Shown: in pieces, positions 45,593 through 55,597 of the stretch | How the letters are laid out: each line of letters begins with the position of its first letter | Numbering within the stretch: position 1 is the stretch's first letter | From: Bog-473 sp963840245 | GTDB taxonomy: Bacteria; Actinomycetota; Acidimicrobiia; Acidimicrobiales; RAAP-2 | DNA length: 64,000 bases | Reading direction: 5' to 3' | Assembly: GCA_963840245.1 (NCBI GenBank) | Contig: CAWIYI010000024.1 | Coordinates: 124,001 to 188,000, forward strand | Position numbers and translations under genes: made by a program | The notes under the pieces: generated by a model | What the model saw: the letters and a program-made list of their open reading frames with translations, nothing else | Told to the model about the DNA's origin: nothing | Databases searched by the model: none

Positions 45593-46748
45593 GGGCGTCC
45601 ACCAGTTCGGCGACGCGGGCGGCCGCGTCGGCGCGCCCGTTGGCCCGGGCGGCCTCGCCCATGGCTCGCAGGCGATCGGGGTCGGACAGGAGCGCATCGA
45701 GCGCGAGGCCCAGGCGCGCGCCATCGCACTCGTCATCCGGGACGAGGACCGCGGCACCCATGGTGACCAGCGCGTCGGCATTTCGGGTCTGGTGATCGCG
45801 CGGGGCGCCGGGTAGGGGCACGAGAATCGCCGGGACGCCCGAGACGAGCAGCTCGGCGACGGTCATGGCACCCGCACGGACCACGCAGACGTCGGCCGCG
45901 TTGTAGAGGTCGGGCATCCGTTCCTCGAAAGGCACCATCCGGTAGCACAGGCCACTCCCGTTGCCGCCCTCCCCCGTCCCCGCCGTCGTCCCGGCGCTGG
46001 CGCGGGCGGCGGCCTCGGCGGCGAACGCCTCGAAGTCACGCCTCCCGGTCACGTGGTAGAGCGAACGGTCGTCGCAACCGGCCCACGAACCCGCCAGGTC
46101 GGCCACGGCGCGGTTGACCCGCCGCGCGCCGAGGGAGCCGCCGGCGCAGGCCACGGTCTGGCGGTCGGGCGGCAGACCGAGTGCGGCCCGGCTGTCGGCC
46201 TGGCCATCCGGCGTGCGCTCCAGCGTGGCGAGCTCGGGCCGCACCGGAGTCCCGGTGACGTGGGTCCGCGGCAGGTCCGTTCCGGGGAACGCCACCGCGT
46301 TCGCCGCTGCGAACCGGCCGAGCAGGCCGTTCACCGCGCCCGGCACGGCATCGGTGTTCATTGACACGAGCGGCACCCGGGTGAGCACCGCCGCCAGCCC
46401 CGCCGGGAAGCTGGCGTACCCCCCCACGATGACGACGACCCGGGGGCGCCGCGTGAGAAAGGAGCCCAAGGCGCGCACGCAGGCCCACGCCAAACCGAAC
46501 ACCGCGCCCGCGTTGGCCCACCAGGCGGACGGGCGCAGGCTGCGGCGCACCCCCCGGCCCGGCAGCAGGGTGTGCGGGAACTCGAGGGTCGGCCACGCGG
46601 TGGCCTCCTGTCCCCGGCGAGAGCCGTAGAGCTCGATCGACTCCGCCGGATGGCCGCGCGCAACCAGCGCGCGGGCGATCTGCAGCGAGGGAACGATGTG
46701 ACCGCCCGTCCCGCCGCCCGCGATCACCGTGCCGCGCCGTGCGCTCAC
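45582..46748 (-). CDS. murG: MurG, lipid II-forming GlcNAc transferase
   Basis: Peripheral membrane enzyme transferring GlcNAc to lipid I. The 388-residue protein has the donor-side GGGTGGHIVPSL loop near residues 11-22, VVVIVGGYASFPAGLAA, the C-terminal CAGGSLGARRVNRAV loop and VRAGAMTVAELLVSGVPAILVPLP. GTG 46748 shares GTGA with the ftsW stop. A Gly/Thr-rich insertion (ASAGTTAGTGEGGNGSG) is present near residue 270. Confidence 0.96.
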   Translation of the reverse strand: MSARRGTVIAGGGTGGHIVPSLQIARALVARGHPAESIELYGSRRGQEATAWPTLEFPHTLLPGRGVRRSLRPSAWWANAGAVFGLAWACVRALGSFLTRRPRVVVIVGGYASFPAGLAAVLTRVPLVSMNTDAVPGAVNGLLGRFAAANAVAFPGTDLPRTHVTGTPVRPELATLERTPDGQADSRAALGLPPDRQTVACAGGSLGARRVNRAVADLAGSWAGCDDRSLYHVTGRRDFEAFAAEAAARASAGTTAGTGEGGNGSGLCYRMVPFEERMPDLYNAADVCVVRAGAMTVAELLVSGVPAILVPLPGAPRDHQTRNADALVTMGAAVLVPDDECDGARLGLALDALLSDPDRLRAMGEAARANGRADAAARVAELVDAHAR

Positions 46749-48076
46749 CGACCTCGGGCCGCGCTCGCCGGCCGGCGGATCGCACCCACGCGACTCGTGG
46801 GCCGGCGGCCCGAGCCGGCCACCCGGAGCGCTCCAGCGGCCTCGCCCTGCCGGGCCACGTTGATCAGCACGCCGGCGGCCGCCATGGTGATGACCAACGA
46901 GGACCCGCCGAAGGAGATGAAGGGCAGCGGGATCCCGGTGACGGGCAGCACGCCCACCACCGCCCCGACGTTGATGAGGGTCTCGGCACCCACCCACGCC
47001 ACCAGTCCGAGCGAGACCAGCGCGCCGAAGCGGTCCGGCGATTGCACGGCCGCCCGTATGCCGAACCAGATGAACCCGCCGAGGAGGCACAGCACCACGA
47101 GCGCGCCGACGATCCCGAGCTCCTCACCGATCACCGAGAAGATGAAGTCGGTGTGCGCGTTCGGGAGGAAGCCCCACTGGGCCTGCCCGCCGCCGAGGCC
47201 CGCACCCACGAAGTGGCCCGAGCCCAATCCGATCACCGACTGCATGACCTGGTACCCCGAGCCTGAGCTGTGGGCGGAGGGGTCCATGAACGACAGCAGC
47301 CGGGCCCGGCGGTAGGGCGAGGCCACCGCCACCAGCAGCGCCAGGCCGGCCAGCGTCGCCGTCACCTTCATCACGGGTCTGAGCCGCACACCGGAGACGA
47401 ACAGGAGAGCCAGCGCGATGAAGCCGAGCACCATCGCCGTACCCATGTCGGGCTGGACCAGGATCAAGACGCACGCGAAGCCTGTCACGATCAGGAGCGG
47501 GCCGATGATACGGCGGTCGGCGGAGTCCTCGTCGAGGCGGCGGGTGATGAAGTCGGCCGCGAAGAGGGTGAGGGCCAGCTTCATCAGCTCGGACGGCTGC
47601 AACCGGAACTGCCCGAAGCCAACCCAGCGGCTCGACCCCATGGCGTGGACCCCGAGGCCGGGGACCAGCACGACGAAGAGGAGCCCGAACGTCACCAACA
47701 TGATGAGGGGGCTGAAGCGCCGCAGCTTGCGGTAGTCGAAGCGGACGGCGAGCCACAGCGCAATGCCGCCGATCGCCATCCACATGGCTTCCCGGATGAG
47801 GATGGCCCATGGTGAGCCGTAGGTGGCGATGGAGACCACCGACGAGGCGGTGCCGACCATCACGAGGCCGATGAGGCAGAGCACCACCACATCGAGGAGC
47901 AACAGGGTCGAGACCGGCACCCGGCGGCTGCCGATGCGGATGCCGATGCCGATGCCGCGGCCCGAAGCGGCGCCCGGAGCGGTGCCGGCGCCGGATCCAC
48001 GGCCCGCTCGGCGGTGAGCGGTCGAGCGGGCTGCCCCATGCCGCTCCCCTGTGTCGACGCTGCGCATTGCCGTCAT
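46745..48076 (-). CDS. ftsW: FtsW, division-specific lipid II polymerase
   Basis: A SEDS-family glycosyltransferase. The 443-residue protein has about ten transmembrane segments, RFDYRKLRRFSP, the QPSELMKL motif near 167, VQPDMGTAMVLGF with the key Asp, VIGEELGIVGA, and the C-terminal PLPFISFGGSSLVITM motif. ATG 48076 has AAGGGAAG about nine bases upstream, preferable to GTG 48085. A 35-residue Gly/Arg-rich cytosolic N-terminus precedes the first helix. It is preceded by mraY, with murD missing from the gap. Confidence 0.95.
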   Translation of the reverse strand: MTAMRSVDTGERHGAARSTAHRRAGRGSGAGTAPGAASGRGIGIGIRIGSRRVPVSTLLLLDVVVLCLIGLVMVGTASSVVSIATYGSPWAILIREAMWMAIGGIALWLAVRFDYRKLRRFSPLIMLVTFGLLFVVLVPGLGVHAMGSSRWVGFGQFRLQPSELMKLALTLFAADFITRRLDEDSADRRIIGPLLIVTGFACVLILVQPDMGTAMVLGFIALALLFVSGVRLRPVMKVTATLAGLALLVAVASPYRRARLLSFMDPSAHSSGSGYQVMQSVIGLGSGHFVGAGLGGGQAQWGFLPNAHTDFIFSVIGEELGIVGALVVLCLLGGFIWFGIRAAVQSPDRFGALVSLGLVAWVGAETLINVGAVVGVLPVTGIPLPFISFGGSSLVITMAAAGVLINVARQGEAAGALRVAGSGRRPTSRVGAIRRPASAARGR

Positions 48077-48221
48077 GCCGCACACTTCCCTTGGGCGCGG
48101 ACGCGCTGCGCTGACCGGTCCGACACCCGATGCATGCCGAAAGTCTCCCCCACCGCGCGACGCAAGTGGCGGACCGCGGGATGGGTGGATCGCTCGACGC
48201 TTCCGCCGAAGAGCGGATGGG

Positions 48222-49262
48222 TCATGTGAACTTCGCCACCGTGAGGAAGTCGCCGTAGAAGATGCCGAGCCCCAGCGCGCAGAAGAGCCCGCCGAGGATC
48301 CAGAAGCGGACGATGACGGTGGTCTCGGGCCAGCCGGCGAGCTCGAAGTGATGGTGGATGGGGGCCATCCGGAAGATCCGGCGGTGGAAGATGCGGAAGC
48401 TGATCACCTGGAGGATCACCGACACGGTCTCCATGACGAAGAGCCCGCCGATCACGAGCAGCAGCAGGTCGAGGTTGAGGAGGAGGCAGAGCGCGGCCAG
48501 GCCCGCACCGATCGCCAACGACCCGGTATCGCCCATGATGATCTTGGCCGGGGCCGCGTTCCACCAGAGGAACCCGCTGCAGGCACCGGCCAGCGCCACC
48601 GCCACGAGGGACAGGTCGATCGCCGAGGCCGGGAGCACGTGGTAGATCGCGTAGTGCCGGAAGACCCAGTAGCCCATGATGGAGAGAACGGCGAAGCAGA
48701 AGGTCCCGGCGCCGGCCGCCAGGCCGTCCACCCCGTCGGTGATGTTCACCGCGTTCGACGAGCCGACCATGACGAGCACGGCGAAGATCACCCATCCGAC
48801 CTGGCCGAGATTGATGCCGATGGCCTCGGAGCGGGTGAAGGACAGCGCTGTCGAGGTGTGAGCCCAGTGCACCGCCAGTTCGGCGAAGGCCAGTGCGCAC
48901 ACCAGCTGCGCCGCCGCCTTCCCACGCTTGTTCAGCCCGAGGCTGCGCCGGTGGTGGACCTTGATGTAGTCATCGAGGAAACCGATGAGGCCGAAGGCCA
49001 CCACCGCGCCCACGGCGAGGTAGCCAGTGCGCGAGAAGCGAATCTCGGTGCCGATGTGGCCGATCGCGTACCCGATGGCGACCGAGGCCACGATGGCGAT
49101 GCCACCCATGGTGGGTGTGCCCGCTTTGGCGACGTGGGAGGCGGGGCCGTCCTCCCTGATGTGCTGGCCGAGCTCACGCGCTCGGAAGTAGCGGATGAGG
49201 AACGGGGTCAGGAGGATGGCGACCCCCAGCGCGACGCCTCCGGAGACGAGCAGTCCAAGCAC
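48222..49262 (-). CDS. mraY: Phospho-MurNAc-pentapeptide translocase
   Basis: Integral membrane enzyme forming lipid I from UDP-MurNAc-pentapeptide and undecaprenyl phosphate. The 346-residue protein has about ten membrane segments with the three conserved cytosolic motifs: GTPTMGGIAIV, NAVNITDGVDGLAAG with catalytic Asp and Asn, and IIMGDTGSLAIG, then RMAPIHHHFELAGWPE. GTG 49262 lies six bases after murE, so murF is not between them. Confidence 0.97.
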   Translation of the reverse strand: MLGLLVSGGVALGVAILLTPFLIRYFRARELGQHIREDGPASHVAKAGTPTMGGIAIVASVAIGYAIGHIGTEIRFSRTGYLAVGAVVAFGLIGFLDDYIKVHHRRSLGLNKRGKAAAQLVCALAFAELAVHWAHTSTALSFTRSEAIGINLGQVGWVIFAVLVMVGSSNAVNITDGVDGLAAGAGTFCFAVLSIMGYWVFRHYAIYHVLPASAIDLSLVAVALAGACSGFLWWNAAPAKIIMGDTGSLAIGAGLAALCLLLNLDLLLLVIGGLFVMETVSVILQVISFRIFHRRIFRMAPIHHHFELAGWPETTVIVRFWILGGLFCALGLGIFYGDFLTVAKFT

Positions 49263-49268
49263 GCGTCG

Positions 49269-50855
49269 TCAGGCCTCCGGGAGGGTGCGGTGGGGAGCCG
49301 TCGCCATCCGCTTCGGACCGGCGGTACCGAGTCGTGCGGGTGGCCCCTGCGAGGCCACCCAGGTGCCCGGGTCGGACCCGGAGCGCAGGGACAGGGCTCG
49401 ACGGGCCTCGACCGCGTCATCGAAGGGGAATCGCTGGCCGGCGACCTCCTGGTACGTCTCATGACCCTTCCCCGCGATGACGACGATGTCGTCGGGGCGG
49501 GCGGCATCGAGGGCCAGCCGGATGGCAGTCCCGCGATCGGGCTCGACCACGAGCCGAGGGTTGGCGCGCCCGTCGGGGACCCCGGCCAGCACCTCTCCGA
49601 TGATCGTCAGCGGGTCTTCGTCGCGAGGGTTGTCCGACGTCACGAAGGCCAGGTCGCTCAGGTGCACCGCCGCCGCGCCCATCAGCGGGCGCTTGGCCCG
49701 GTCCCGGTTCCCACCACACCCGAAGACGCTGAGCACCCGCCCCCGGGGTGCCAACGTCCGCGCCTCGCGCAGCACCACCTCGAGCCCGGCCGGTGTGTGC
49801 GCGTAGTCGACCAGCACGGTGAAGGTGGAGCTGATTGACCCAGCCTCCGCCGGTGGCGGTGAACCGGGAGCGGCAATGACCTGCAGCCGGCCCGGGACCG
49901 GCGCGATGTTCGCCATGGCCTGCGCGATCTCCTCGGGCCCGAGGTCCAGCTCCTCGAGCGCCAGCGCGGCCTCGGCGGCCAGGAGCGCGTTGTCGACGTT
50001 GACAGCGCCGGTCAGCGGGGTCGTGATGCGTTGGCCCCGCCACGTGAATTCGGAGCTCCCGGGACGCAGCACCACATCGGTGGCATCGGCTCGGTGGACG
50101 GCGACCGTCGGGATGCGGGCGCGCGCCAGGAGCCGGCGTCCCCACGGATCGTCAGCGTGGACGACGCCGCGCAGCGCATGGCTCGGCGTGAACAACAACG
50201 CCTTCGCCTCGAAGTAGTCCTCCATCGTCCCGTGATAGTCGAGATGGTCGTGGCTGAGATTGGTGAAGACCGCCACGTCGAAATGGATGCCCTCGACGCG
50301 TGACTGGACGAGGGCGTGGCTCGACACTTCCATCGCCACCGCGTGACGATGCCCGTCGGACTTCTGGCGGTCGCGCACCCCGGCGAGGACGCGCTGCACC
50401 TCGGTCGCCTCCGGCGTCGTGCGTGTGCCCGACAGCGTCCCCATCACGTTGGTGGGTCGACCGGCCGCGCTCAGCAGGTCGCCCAGCAGCTGCGTCACGG
50501 TCGTCTTGCCGTTCGTGCCCGTCACACCGACCATCAAGAGGTCGCGCGCGGGAAAGCCGTAGAACGTCGACGCCAGCCGGGCCATGACCGGCCGCATGGT
50601 GCCCTCCGCGATGCGCGTCTGCACGACTCCCTGGTCGACGAGCTCGGGGATGAAGTGCTCGCAGAGGAGGCCGATGGCGCCGCGATCCACGGCCTCGGCG
50701 GCATGGACGTGCCCGTCGCTGACCCGACCGGGAATGCAACAGAAGAGGTCGCCGGGAACGACCCTGCGGCTGTCGTGCGAGATGCCCCCGACCTCGACGG
50801 TGGAAGGGTCGCCGACGGACTCGATCACCTCAATGTCGTCGAAAAGGAGGTTCAT
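49269..50855 (-). CDS. murE: MurE, UDP-MurNAc-tripeptide synthetase
   Basis: Adds the third stem residue. The 528-residue protein has DSRRVVPGDLFCCIPG, the P-loop VTGTNGKTT (111-119), TNLSHDHLDYHG near 199 and the DNPR motif (408-411), which specifies meso-diaminopimelate over lysine. ATG 50855 (NLLFDDIEVI) is chosen, with ATG 50870 also possible. A C-terminal extension (GPPARLGTAGPKRMATAPH) follows the catalytic core. It lies between ftsI and mraY. Confidence 0.96.
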   Translation of the reverse strand: MNLLFDDIEVIESVGDPSTVEVGGISHDSRRVVPGDLFCCIPGRVSDGHVHAAEAVDRGAIGLLCEHFIPELVDQGVVQTRIAEGTMRPVMARLASTFYGFPARDLLMVGVTGTNGKTTVTQLLGDLLSAAGRPTNVMGTLSGTRTTPEATEVQRVLAGVRDRQKSDGHRHAVAMEVSSHALVQSRVEGIHFDVAVFTNLSHDHLDYHGTMEDYFEAKALLFTPSHALRGVVHADDPWGRRLLARARIPTVAVHRADATDVVLRPGSSEFTWRGQRITTPLTGAVNVDNALLAAEAALALEELDLGPEEIAQAMANIAPVPGRLQVIAAPGSPPPAEAGSISSTFTVLVDYAHTPAGLEVVLREARTLAPRGRVLSVFGCGGNRDRAKRPLMGAAAVHLSDLAFVTSDNPRDEDPLTIIGEVLAGVPDGRANPRLVVEPDRGTAIRLALDAARPDDIVVIAGKGHETYQEVAGQRFPFDDAVEARRALSLRSGSDPGTWVASQGPPARLGTAGPKRMATAPHRTLPEA

Positions 50856-50940
50856 GGGCACGCGTGGCATGGTCGAACCGACAGCGTTGCATGCCTCGGG
50901 CACACCTGCGAGACGAGTGCAATGGGGGTGTAAGGCAGGG

Positions 50941-53027
50941 TCACGTGATGTCCTGGGCCTGGTCCGGCGTCGGCGTCGGCGTCGTGCCGGTGCCCGTGCC
51001 GCTGCCCGGGGTGGCGGCGGGGGCCGGCGCACCTGGGGTGGTCGGGATGTCGTAGCGGTGCAGGGCGTAGCTCATGATCTGCGAGAACACCGGTGCCGCC
51101 ACCGTGCCCCCGAAGATCGGGGTGGGCCGGTTGAGCACGACGATCATGGACAACGTGGGGTTGGAGGCGGGCGCGTAGCCCACGAAGGACGCCATGTAGG
51201 CGCCGGGGACGTAGGAGTCGTGGCCGGCGGTCGGGATCTGCGCGGTCCCGGTCTTGCCGGCCACGGTGTAGCCGGGCACGGCGGCGCTGGTCCCGGTGCC
51301 CTGGTTGACCACCTGTTGGAGCATGGACGAGAGCTCAGCATCGATCGAGGGCGAGATGACTTGGTGGGTAGCCGACGGCGCGGTCTTCGTCACGTTCCCC
51401 GACGGACTGACGGTGGCCTGCACCAACTTGGGCGCCACGTACTCGCCGCCGTTGGCCACCGCGTTGTACGCATCGAGCACCTGGAGCGCACTCACGGCAT
51501 CCACCTGGCCGATGGGCAGGGACACATAGTCCGTCGGTTCCCATTGCGCGGCGGTCGCCAGAAGGCCCGGTGACTCACCCGGGAAGTCGAGCCCGGTCGG
51601 CTGGCCGAAGCCCAGCGTCTTGACCTGGTTGAGCAGGCGCTGCTCGCCGACACCCTGCGCGATCTCCGACGTCCCGATGTTGGACGACTGGGCCAGGATC
51701 TGCGTCGCGCTCAGCCGTTCGATCGGGTGGGGCTCGGCATCGTGGAAGGTCGATCCGTCCAAGCTGATCTGGTCGGGGACGGTGAACTCGGAGTTGGGGT
51801 TGATCAGACCCTCCTGCAGCGCGGCCGAGAACGTGACCAGTTTGAAGACCGAGCCGGGCTCGTAGAGCTCGGTCACGGCCAGATTGTTCTGCGCCTCGTT
51901 GACGGCGTCGTGCGGCCCGATCGGCACGACCCCGCCGGGATCGGAGGAGGTGGTGGTGCTGGTCGAGCCGAGGGCGGCCGGGTGGTTGGCGACGAGATTG
52001 GCCATGGAGAGGATCTGGCCCGTTTTGACGTCCATGACCACGGCGGTGCCACTGACGGAGTTCGAGGTCGCGATGGCCTTGGCCAGCGCCTGCTCCGACT
52101 CGTACTGCAGCTGCGAGTCGAGGGTCAGCTCCAGACCGGTGCCCGGCGTGGAGGACACCTGGTTCGTCACCGGGGACTGCGGGAGTGCCACACCCGCCGG
52201 CGACTGCATGATCGTCTCCTTGCCGTCGATGCCCGCCAAGAGGTGGTTGCTACCGAACTCGAGTCCCCCGGCGCCGTGACCGGCGGCGTTCGTGGACCCG
52301 ACGACGGGCGCGGCGAGGTTCCCGTTCGGCACCACCCGCTTTGAGTCGCCGATCAAGGAGATGCCGGGGAAAGCGTCCGCCGCGATCTTCTGACCGGTGG
52401 CCTGGGGCAGCTGGCGGGCGAGGACCTCGTAGCCCGTGTGACGGTGCAGCTCGGAGGCGAGGGTCGTGGCCGGCACGTGGAGGATCGGCGAGAGCGCGAG
52501 CGCCGTCTGCACCGGATGTGCGACCTGGAAGTCGTCCGCGACGATGTCGTCGGTGGGGATGGAGAGTGCCAGCGGGGAGCCGTCACGGTCGTAGATCCCG
52601 CCGCGCAACGACGGCAACGGGACGGAGATGGATGACTCCCCTCGCGCTGCCGCTTCGTAGGCGCCGGCGTGCAGGACCTGCACGTCGACCAGCCTCGCCA
52701 CCAGGAGCAGCACCGCCACGATGAAAAAGAGACGCACCAGCCGCACCCGGCGCTGGAATGTGCCGTTCTCCCAGCCCCGGCGCTGACGCGAGACCGGAAG
52801 CCGAGCCACCTTCGCCGGCGGGCGATGCGGGCGAGTCGATGGCCGGGGCCCGGCGCCGCAACGGCGGCGGGACGGCGTGGCGCCGCTGGCTGGCGTCGAC
52901 CGGGCTGGGCCGGCCGAGCCGGCCGAGGCGGCCGGGTGCCGGTGGATGGCGCACGCAGCGACGCAACGCCCGAGCGCGTGGCCCGGCCCTGCGTCTTTGT
53001 CGTTGCCAACCCTGATTTGGAGGACAT
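50941..53027 (-). CDS. ftsI: FtsI, septal transpeptidase (one frameshift near N-terminus)
   Basis: Class B penicillin-binding protein that cross-links septal peptidoglycan. The main frame has the membrane anchor RLVRLFFIVAVLLLVARLVDV, the pedestal, the catalytic SxxK motif PGSVFKLVTF, SSN in LAQSSNIG and KTG in VAGKTGTAQ, and a Pro/Thr/Gly-rich tail. A likely N-terminus, ATG 53027 (MSSKSGLATTKTQGRATRSG, then a Pro/Arg-rich stretch), is in another frame; the shift falls at about 52800-52900 and fits one missing base. The long in-frame extension to 53184 overlaps ftsL and is not likely coding. Confidence 0.9.
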
Positions 53028-53080
53028 CTCGCGGCCCGAACCAGCGCGCGCGCGGTGAGGCGCGTGTCGGGTCGTGACGC

Positions 53081-53701
53081 TCACGGCGTCGAAGTCGGCG
53101 TCGTCGTGGCGGCGGAGGACGAGGTCGAGCTCGCGGACGAGGAGCTCCCGGCGCCCGTTCCCGTCGGCGCACCCGCACCCGCAACCGCCGGGGTGGTTGT
53201 TGGCGGCGGCGGAGCGGGTGCGGGCGTCACCTTCGGGGTGGGGAGGGGCACGGACAGGGAGACGTAGGGCAGCTCGACGACGCCGGCCGGCCGGACCATG
53301 TGGAGCTGGCCCGAGGCCGCCTCCACGATCCGCGCCGGCGTCTCGAGTTGCGACACGGCCAGCTCGGCCTGGCGATGCGCGCTCTGCTCCATGGTGAGCC
53401 GGTGCTGCAGCGCGGAGAGCCGCACCTGGCCGCTGGCCAGGATCGCCTGGCCCACGACGACGGCCAGCAATGCGGCCACCACCATGGCGACGGAGATCAT
53501 GGTGAGCCACCTGCCCCGACCGAGGTCGACGCGGCCCCCTCGTATGCCGCGCCGAGAGCGAGTCGGTACTACCCGGAGCGGTACGCGCCGGGTAGAGGGT
53601 GCTTCTGTTCCGCGCCCGGCGCGCCGGGACGGGCGTGCCGGGACCGACGCCGAATGTGGGTTTGTCGCCGTTGCGCCGGAGCTCGCAGGGGGAGGCGCCA
53701 T
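53081..53701 (-). CDS. ftsL: FtsL-like division protein
   Basis: A 206-residue bitopic protein. The cytosolic N-terminus is basic, a single transmembrane segment SVAMVVAALLAVVVGQAILAS lies near residues 70-90, then a short coiled coil follows (ALQHRLTMEQSAHRQAELAVSQLETPARIVEAA). The C-terminal 60 residues are a Pro/Thr/Ser tail. FtsL sequences are poorly conserved; the assignment rests on this architecture and its position between rsmH and ftsI. It starts one base overlapping the rsmH stop (TGATG). Confidence 0.82.
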   Translation of the reverse strand: MAPPPASSGATATNPHSASVPARPSRRAGRGTEAPSTRRVPLRVVPTRSRRGIRGGRVDLGRGRWLTMISVAMVVAALLAVVVGQAILASGQVRLSALQHRLTMEQSAHRQAELAVSQLETPARIVEAASGQLHMVRPAGVVELPYVSLSVPLPTPKVTPAPAPPPPTTTPAVAGAGAPTGTGAGSSSSASSTSSSAATTTPTSTP

Positions 53702-54663
53702 CAGAGAGCACCCTCCGCTGCCTCGTCAGAGCCGGCGTCGATCCGCACGATGGCCCGCAGGCGCGCACTCTCGGACCGGGGATTGGTGGTGATCTCCGCG
53801 GCCGAGGGCTTCCGGGAACCCCGGAAGACGAGTTGGTGCCGGACCACGGCGCCGCAGACGCACGGCAGGCCGGGGGGACACACGCACCCGCCCGAGGCGG
53901 CCTCGGCGAAGGCCTGCTTCGTCAGGCGGTCCTCCCCGGAGTGGTAGCTGATCACTGCGCACACACCACCGACCGCCAGATACGACAAGGCGACCGGGAG
54001 AGCGGCCGCGAGCTGGCCCAGCTCGTCGTTCACCGCGATGCGGAGTGCCTGGAACACCCGGCGGGCCGGATGGCCCTTCCGGCGGGCCGGCGCCGGCACG
54101 GCCGACGCCACGACTTCGGCCAGCTGCCTCGTGGAGGTCAGCGGCCGGGCTCCCACGACGGCCCGGGCGATGCGCCCGGACAGCCGCCCCTCTCCGTTCT
54201 CTCGGAACAACGCCGCCAGGGCCTCCACGGGGAGGCTGTTCACCAGGTCGGCAGCGGTCGGGCCGGAGGTCGGATCCATCCGCATGTCGAGGGGCCCGTC
54301 CTCGCGGAACGAGAAACCCCGGTCGGACCGGTCGAGCTGAGGGGAGCTGACACCGAGGTCCAGCAACACGCCCGCCAGAGGCCCGAACCCGGGACCCGAG
54401 ACCACGGACTCGAGCGAGGAGAACGGGGCCGCGACCAGCGTGACCCGGTCCCCGAAGGCGGACAAACGCGCCCGCGCCGCCTCCAATGCGGAGGGATCGC
54501 GGTCCAACCCGACGATGCGCAGCGCTGGATACGCCTCGAGCAACGCCGCGGCATGGCCTCCCCCTCCGACGGTCGCGTCGACGACCACTCCAGGGGGCAC
54601 GGATGCGAACAGCGAGACGACCTCGTCGCGCAGCACGGGAATGTGTTCGAACGAGTGGGCCAT
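53701..54663 (-). CDS. rsmH: 16S rRNA (cytosine-1402-N4)-methyltransferase
   Basis: SAM-dependent enzyme modifying C1402 of 16S rRNA. The 320-residue protein has HIPVLRDEVVSLF, the SAM site VDATVGGGGHAAALL near 29-43, LLDLGVSSPQLDRSDRGFSF near 102 and RVFQALRIAVNDEL with ISYHSGEDRLTK. The ATG at 54663 begins MAHSFEHIPVL, the usual N-terminus, with a G-rich site upstream. It is the second gene of the dcw cluster, 221 bp after mraZ. Confidence 0.96.
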   Translation of the reverse strand: MAHSFEHIPVLRDEVVSLFASVPPGVVVDATVGGGGHAAALLEAYPALRIVGLDRDPSALEAARARLSAFGDRVTLVAAPFSSLESVVSGPGFGPLAGVLLDLGVSSPQLDRSDRGFSFREDGPLDMRMDPTSGPTAADLVNSLPVEALAALFRENGEGRLSGRIARAVVGARPLTSTRQLAEVVASAVPAPARRKGHPARRVFQALRIAVNDELGQLAAALPVALSYLAVGGVCAVISYHSGEDRLTKQAFAEAASGGCVCPPGLPCVCGAVVRHQLVFRGSRKPSAAEITTNPRSESARLRAIVRIDAGSDEAAEGAL

Positions 54664-54884
54664 CTGCAGCCCCCCGGCCGGTGGGTCGAGAGGGAGGTGG
54701 AGATCCGAACGACCAACGTGGAGGTGGGTGGAGTGGCCTTCCAGCGCGCCGGTCGAGGAGCTGCACATGGTCCAGTGCGTCCTACGTGTCCTTGTCGTCG
54801 TGTTCTCGGTCGTGTTCTCGGTCCTGTCGTGTGTCCTTTCTGTTGGAACTTGGGTCCAGTCGATCGTCGTGGCGGCCGCGGCCG

Positions 54885-55301
54885 CTAGTCCTCGTCCTCC
54901 AGCAGCCAGCTTTCCTCTGGCAGCACCCGCTCCGCCCACGCCGCCGGATTCCACAGCTCGACACGGTCGATGGCTCCGTGCACGAGTACCTCGGCGTCGA
55001 GCCGGGCGAACGTCCGCAGGTGGGCGGGAATCGGCATGCGCCCCTGCCGATCGATTTCGACCTCGGCGGAGTTCGACGCCCAGATACGGGCCCGGTTGCG
55101 ATCCGCCCGACCCGCGTCTGCCTTCGCCTGCATGCTGTCCATCCGCCGCTCGAATTCGCCTGGTGTCCACAACGCCAGGCAACCCTCTGAGTTCTGGGTG
55201 AGATAGCCGCCCCGCTCGAATTGGCCGCGGAACTTCGCGGGCAGGATCACCCTGCCCTTCGTGTCGAGCGAATGCTCGTATCTCCCTACGAAGCCTGCCA
55301 C
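54885..55301 (-). CDS. mraZ: Transcriptional regulator MraZ
   Basis: A 138-residue AbrB-fold regulator that controls the dcw cluster. It has two SpoVT-AbrB repeats, each with the DTKGRVILPAKFR-type loop (first near residue 12) and EVEIDRQGRMPIPAHLR near 82. The start is GTG 55301. An AGTGG-like triple array lies 45 bases upstream (55346-55370), which fits autoregulation. A 221-bp gap with a 12-bp duplicate (TCGTGTTCTCGG at 54798-54821) separates it from rsmH. Confidence 0.95.
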   Translation of the reverse strand: MAGFVGRYEHSLDTKGRVILPAKFRGQFERGGYLTQNSEGCLALWTPGEFERRMDSMQAKADAGRADRNRARIWASNSAEVEIDRQGRMPIPAHLRTFARLDAEVLVHGAIDRVELWNPAAWAERVLPEESWLLEDED

Positions 55302-55345
55302 CAGCTGTATCTCCCACGACGCTCCCTGGCTTGCGTCCTCTGACG

Positions 55346-55370
55346 CCCCGTCACACCACTGCGCGCCACT
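55346..55370 (-). promoter_or_regulatory. Candidate MraZ operator
   Basis: On the minus strand the sequence is AGTGG-N5-AGTGG-N5-CGGGG, three copies with exact 10-bp spacing. It lies 45-69 bases before the mraZ GTG. MraZ is known to bind direct repeats with a TGGGN5 type of spacing in several bacteria, and the AAAGTGG context fits the motif described for MraZ in other lineages. Confidence 0.55.
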
Positions 55371-55597
55371 TTACGCCCTTTTCCTCCACTGCACAACCAC
55401 AATGACCCCCGGCAACCCAAAAGCAACCACCTCCCCTTCTCGGTGCCCCACCTCGGGTGTGCCGAGCGCCCTTTGGGAGGCAGGCCGCGGTGATCCGCCG
55501 GACCATCGCCGGCGGCCGGGCCTCGGACCGGCCCTCACGGCGAAGACACCCACCGAGCGCCGTGCCGGCGGACCCGTTCCGGCCGCGCCGGGGTCGC

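Noticed and set aside
48077..48221. murD remnant between mraY and ftsW
   Set aside because: No MurD motif could be read in any frame of this 145-bp gap.
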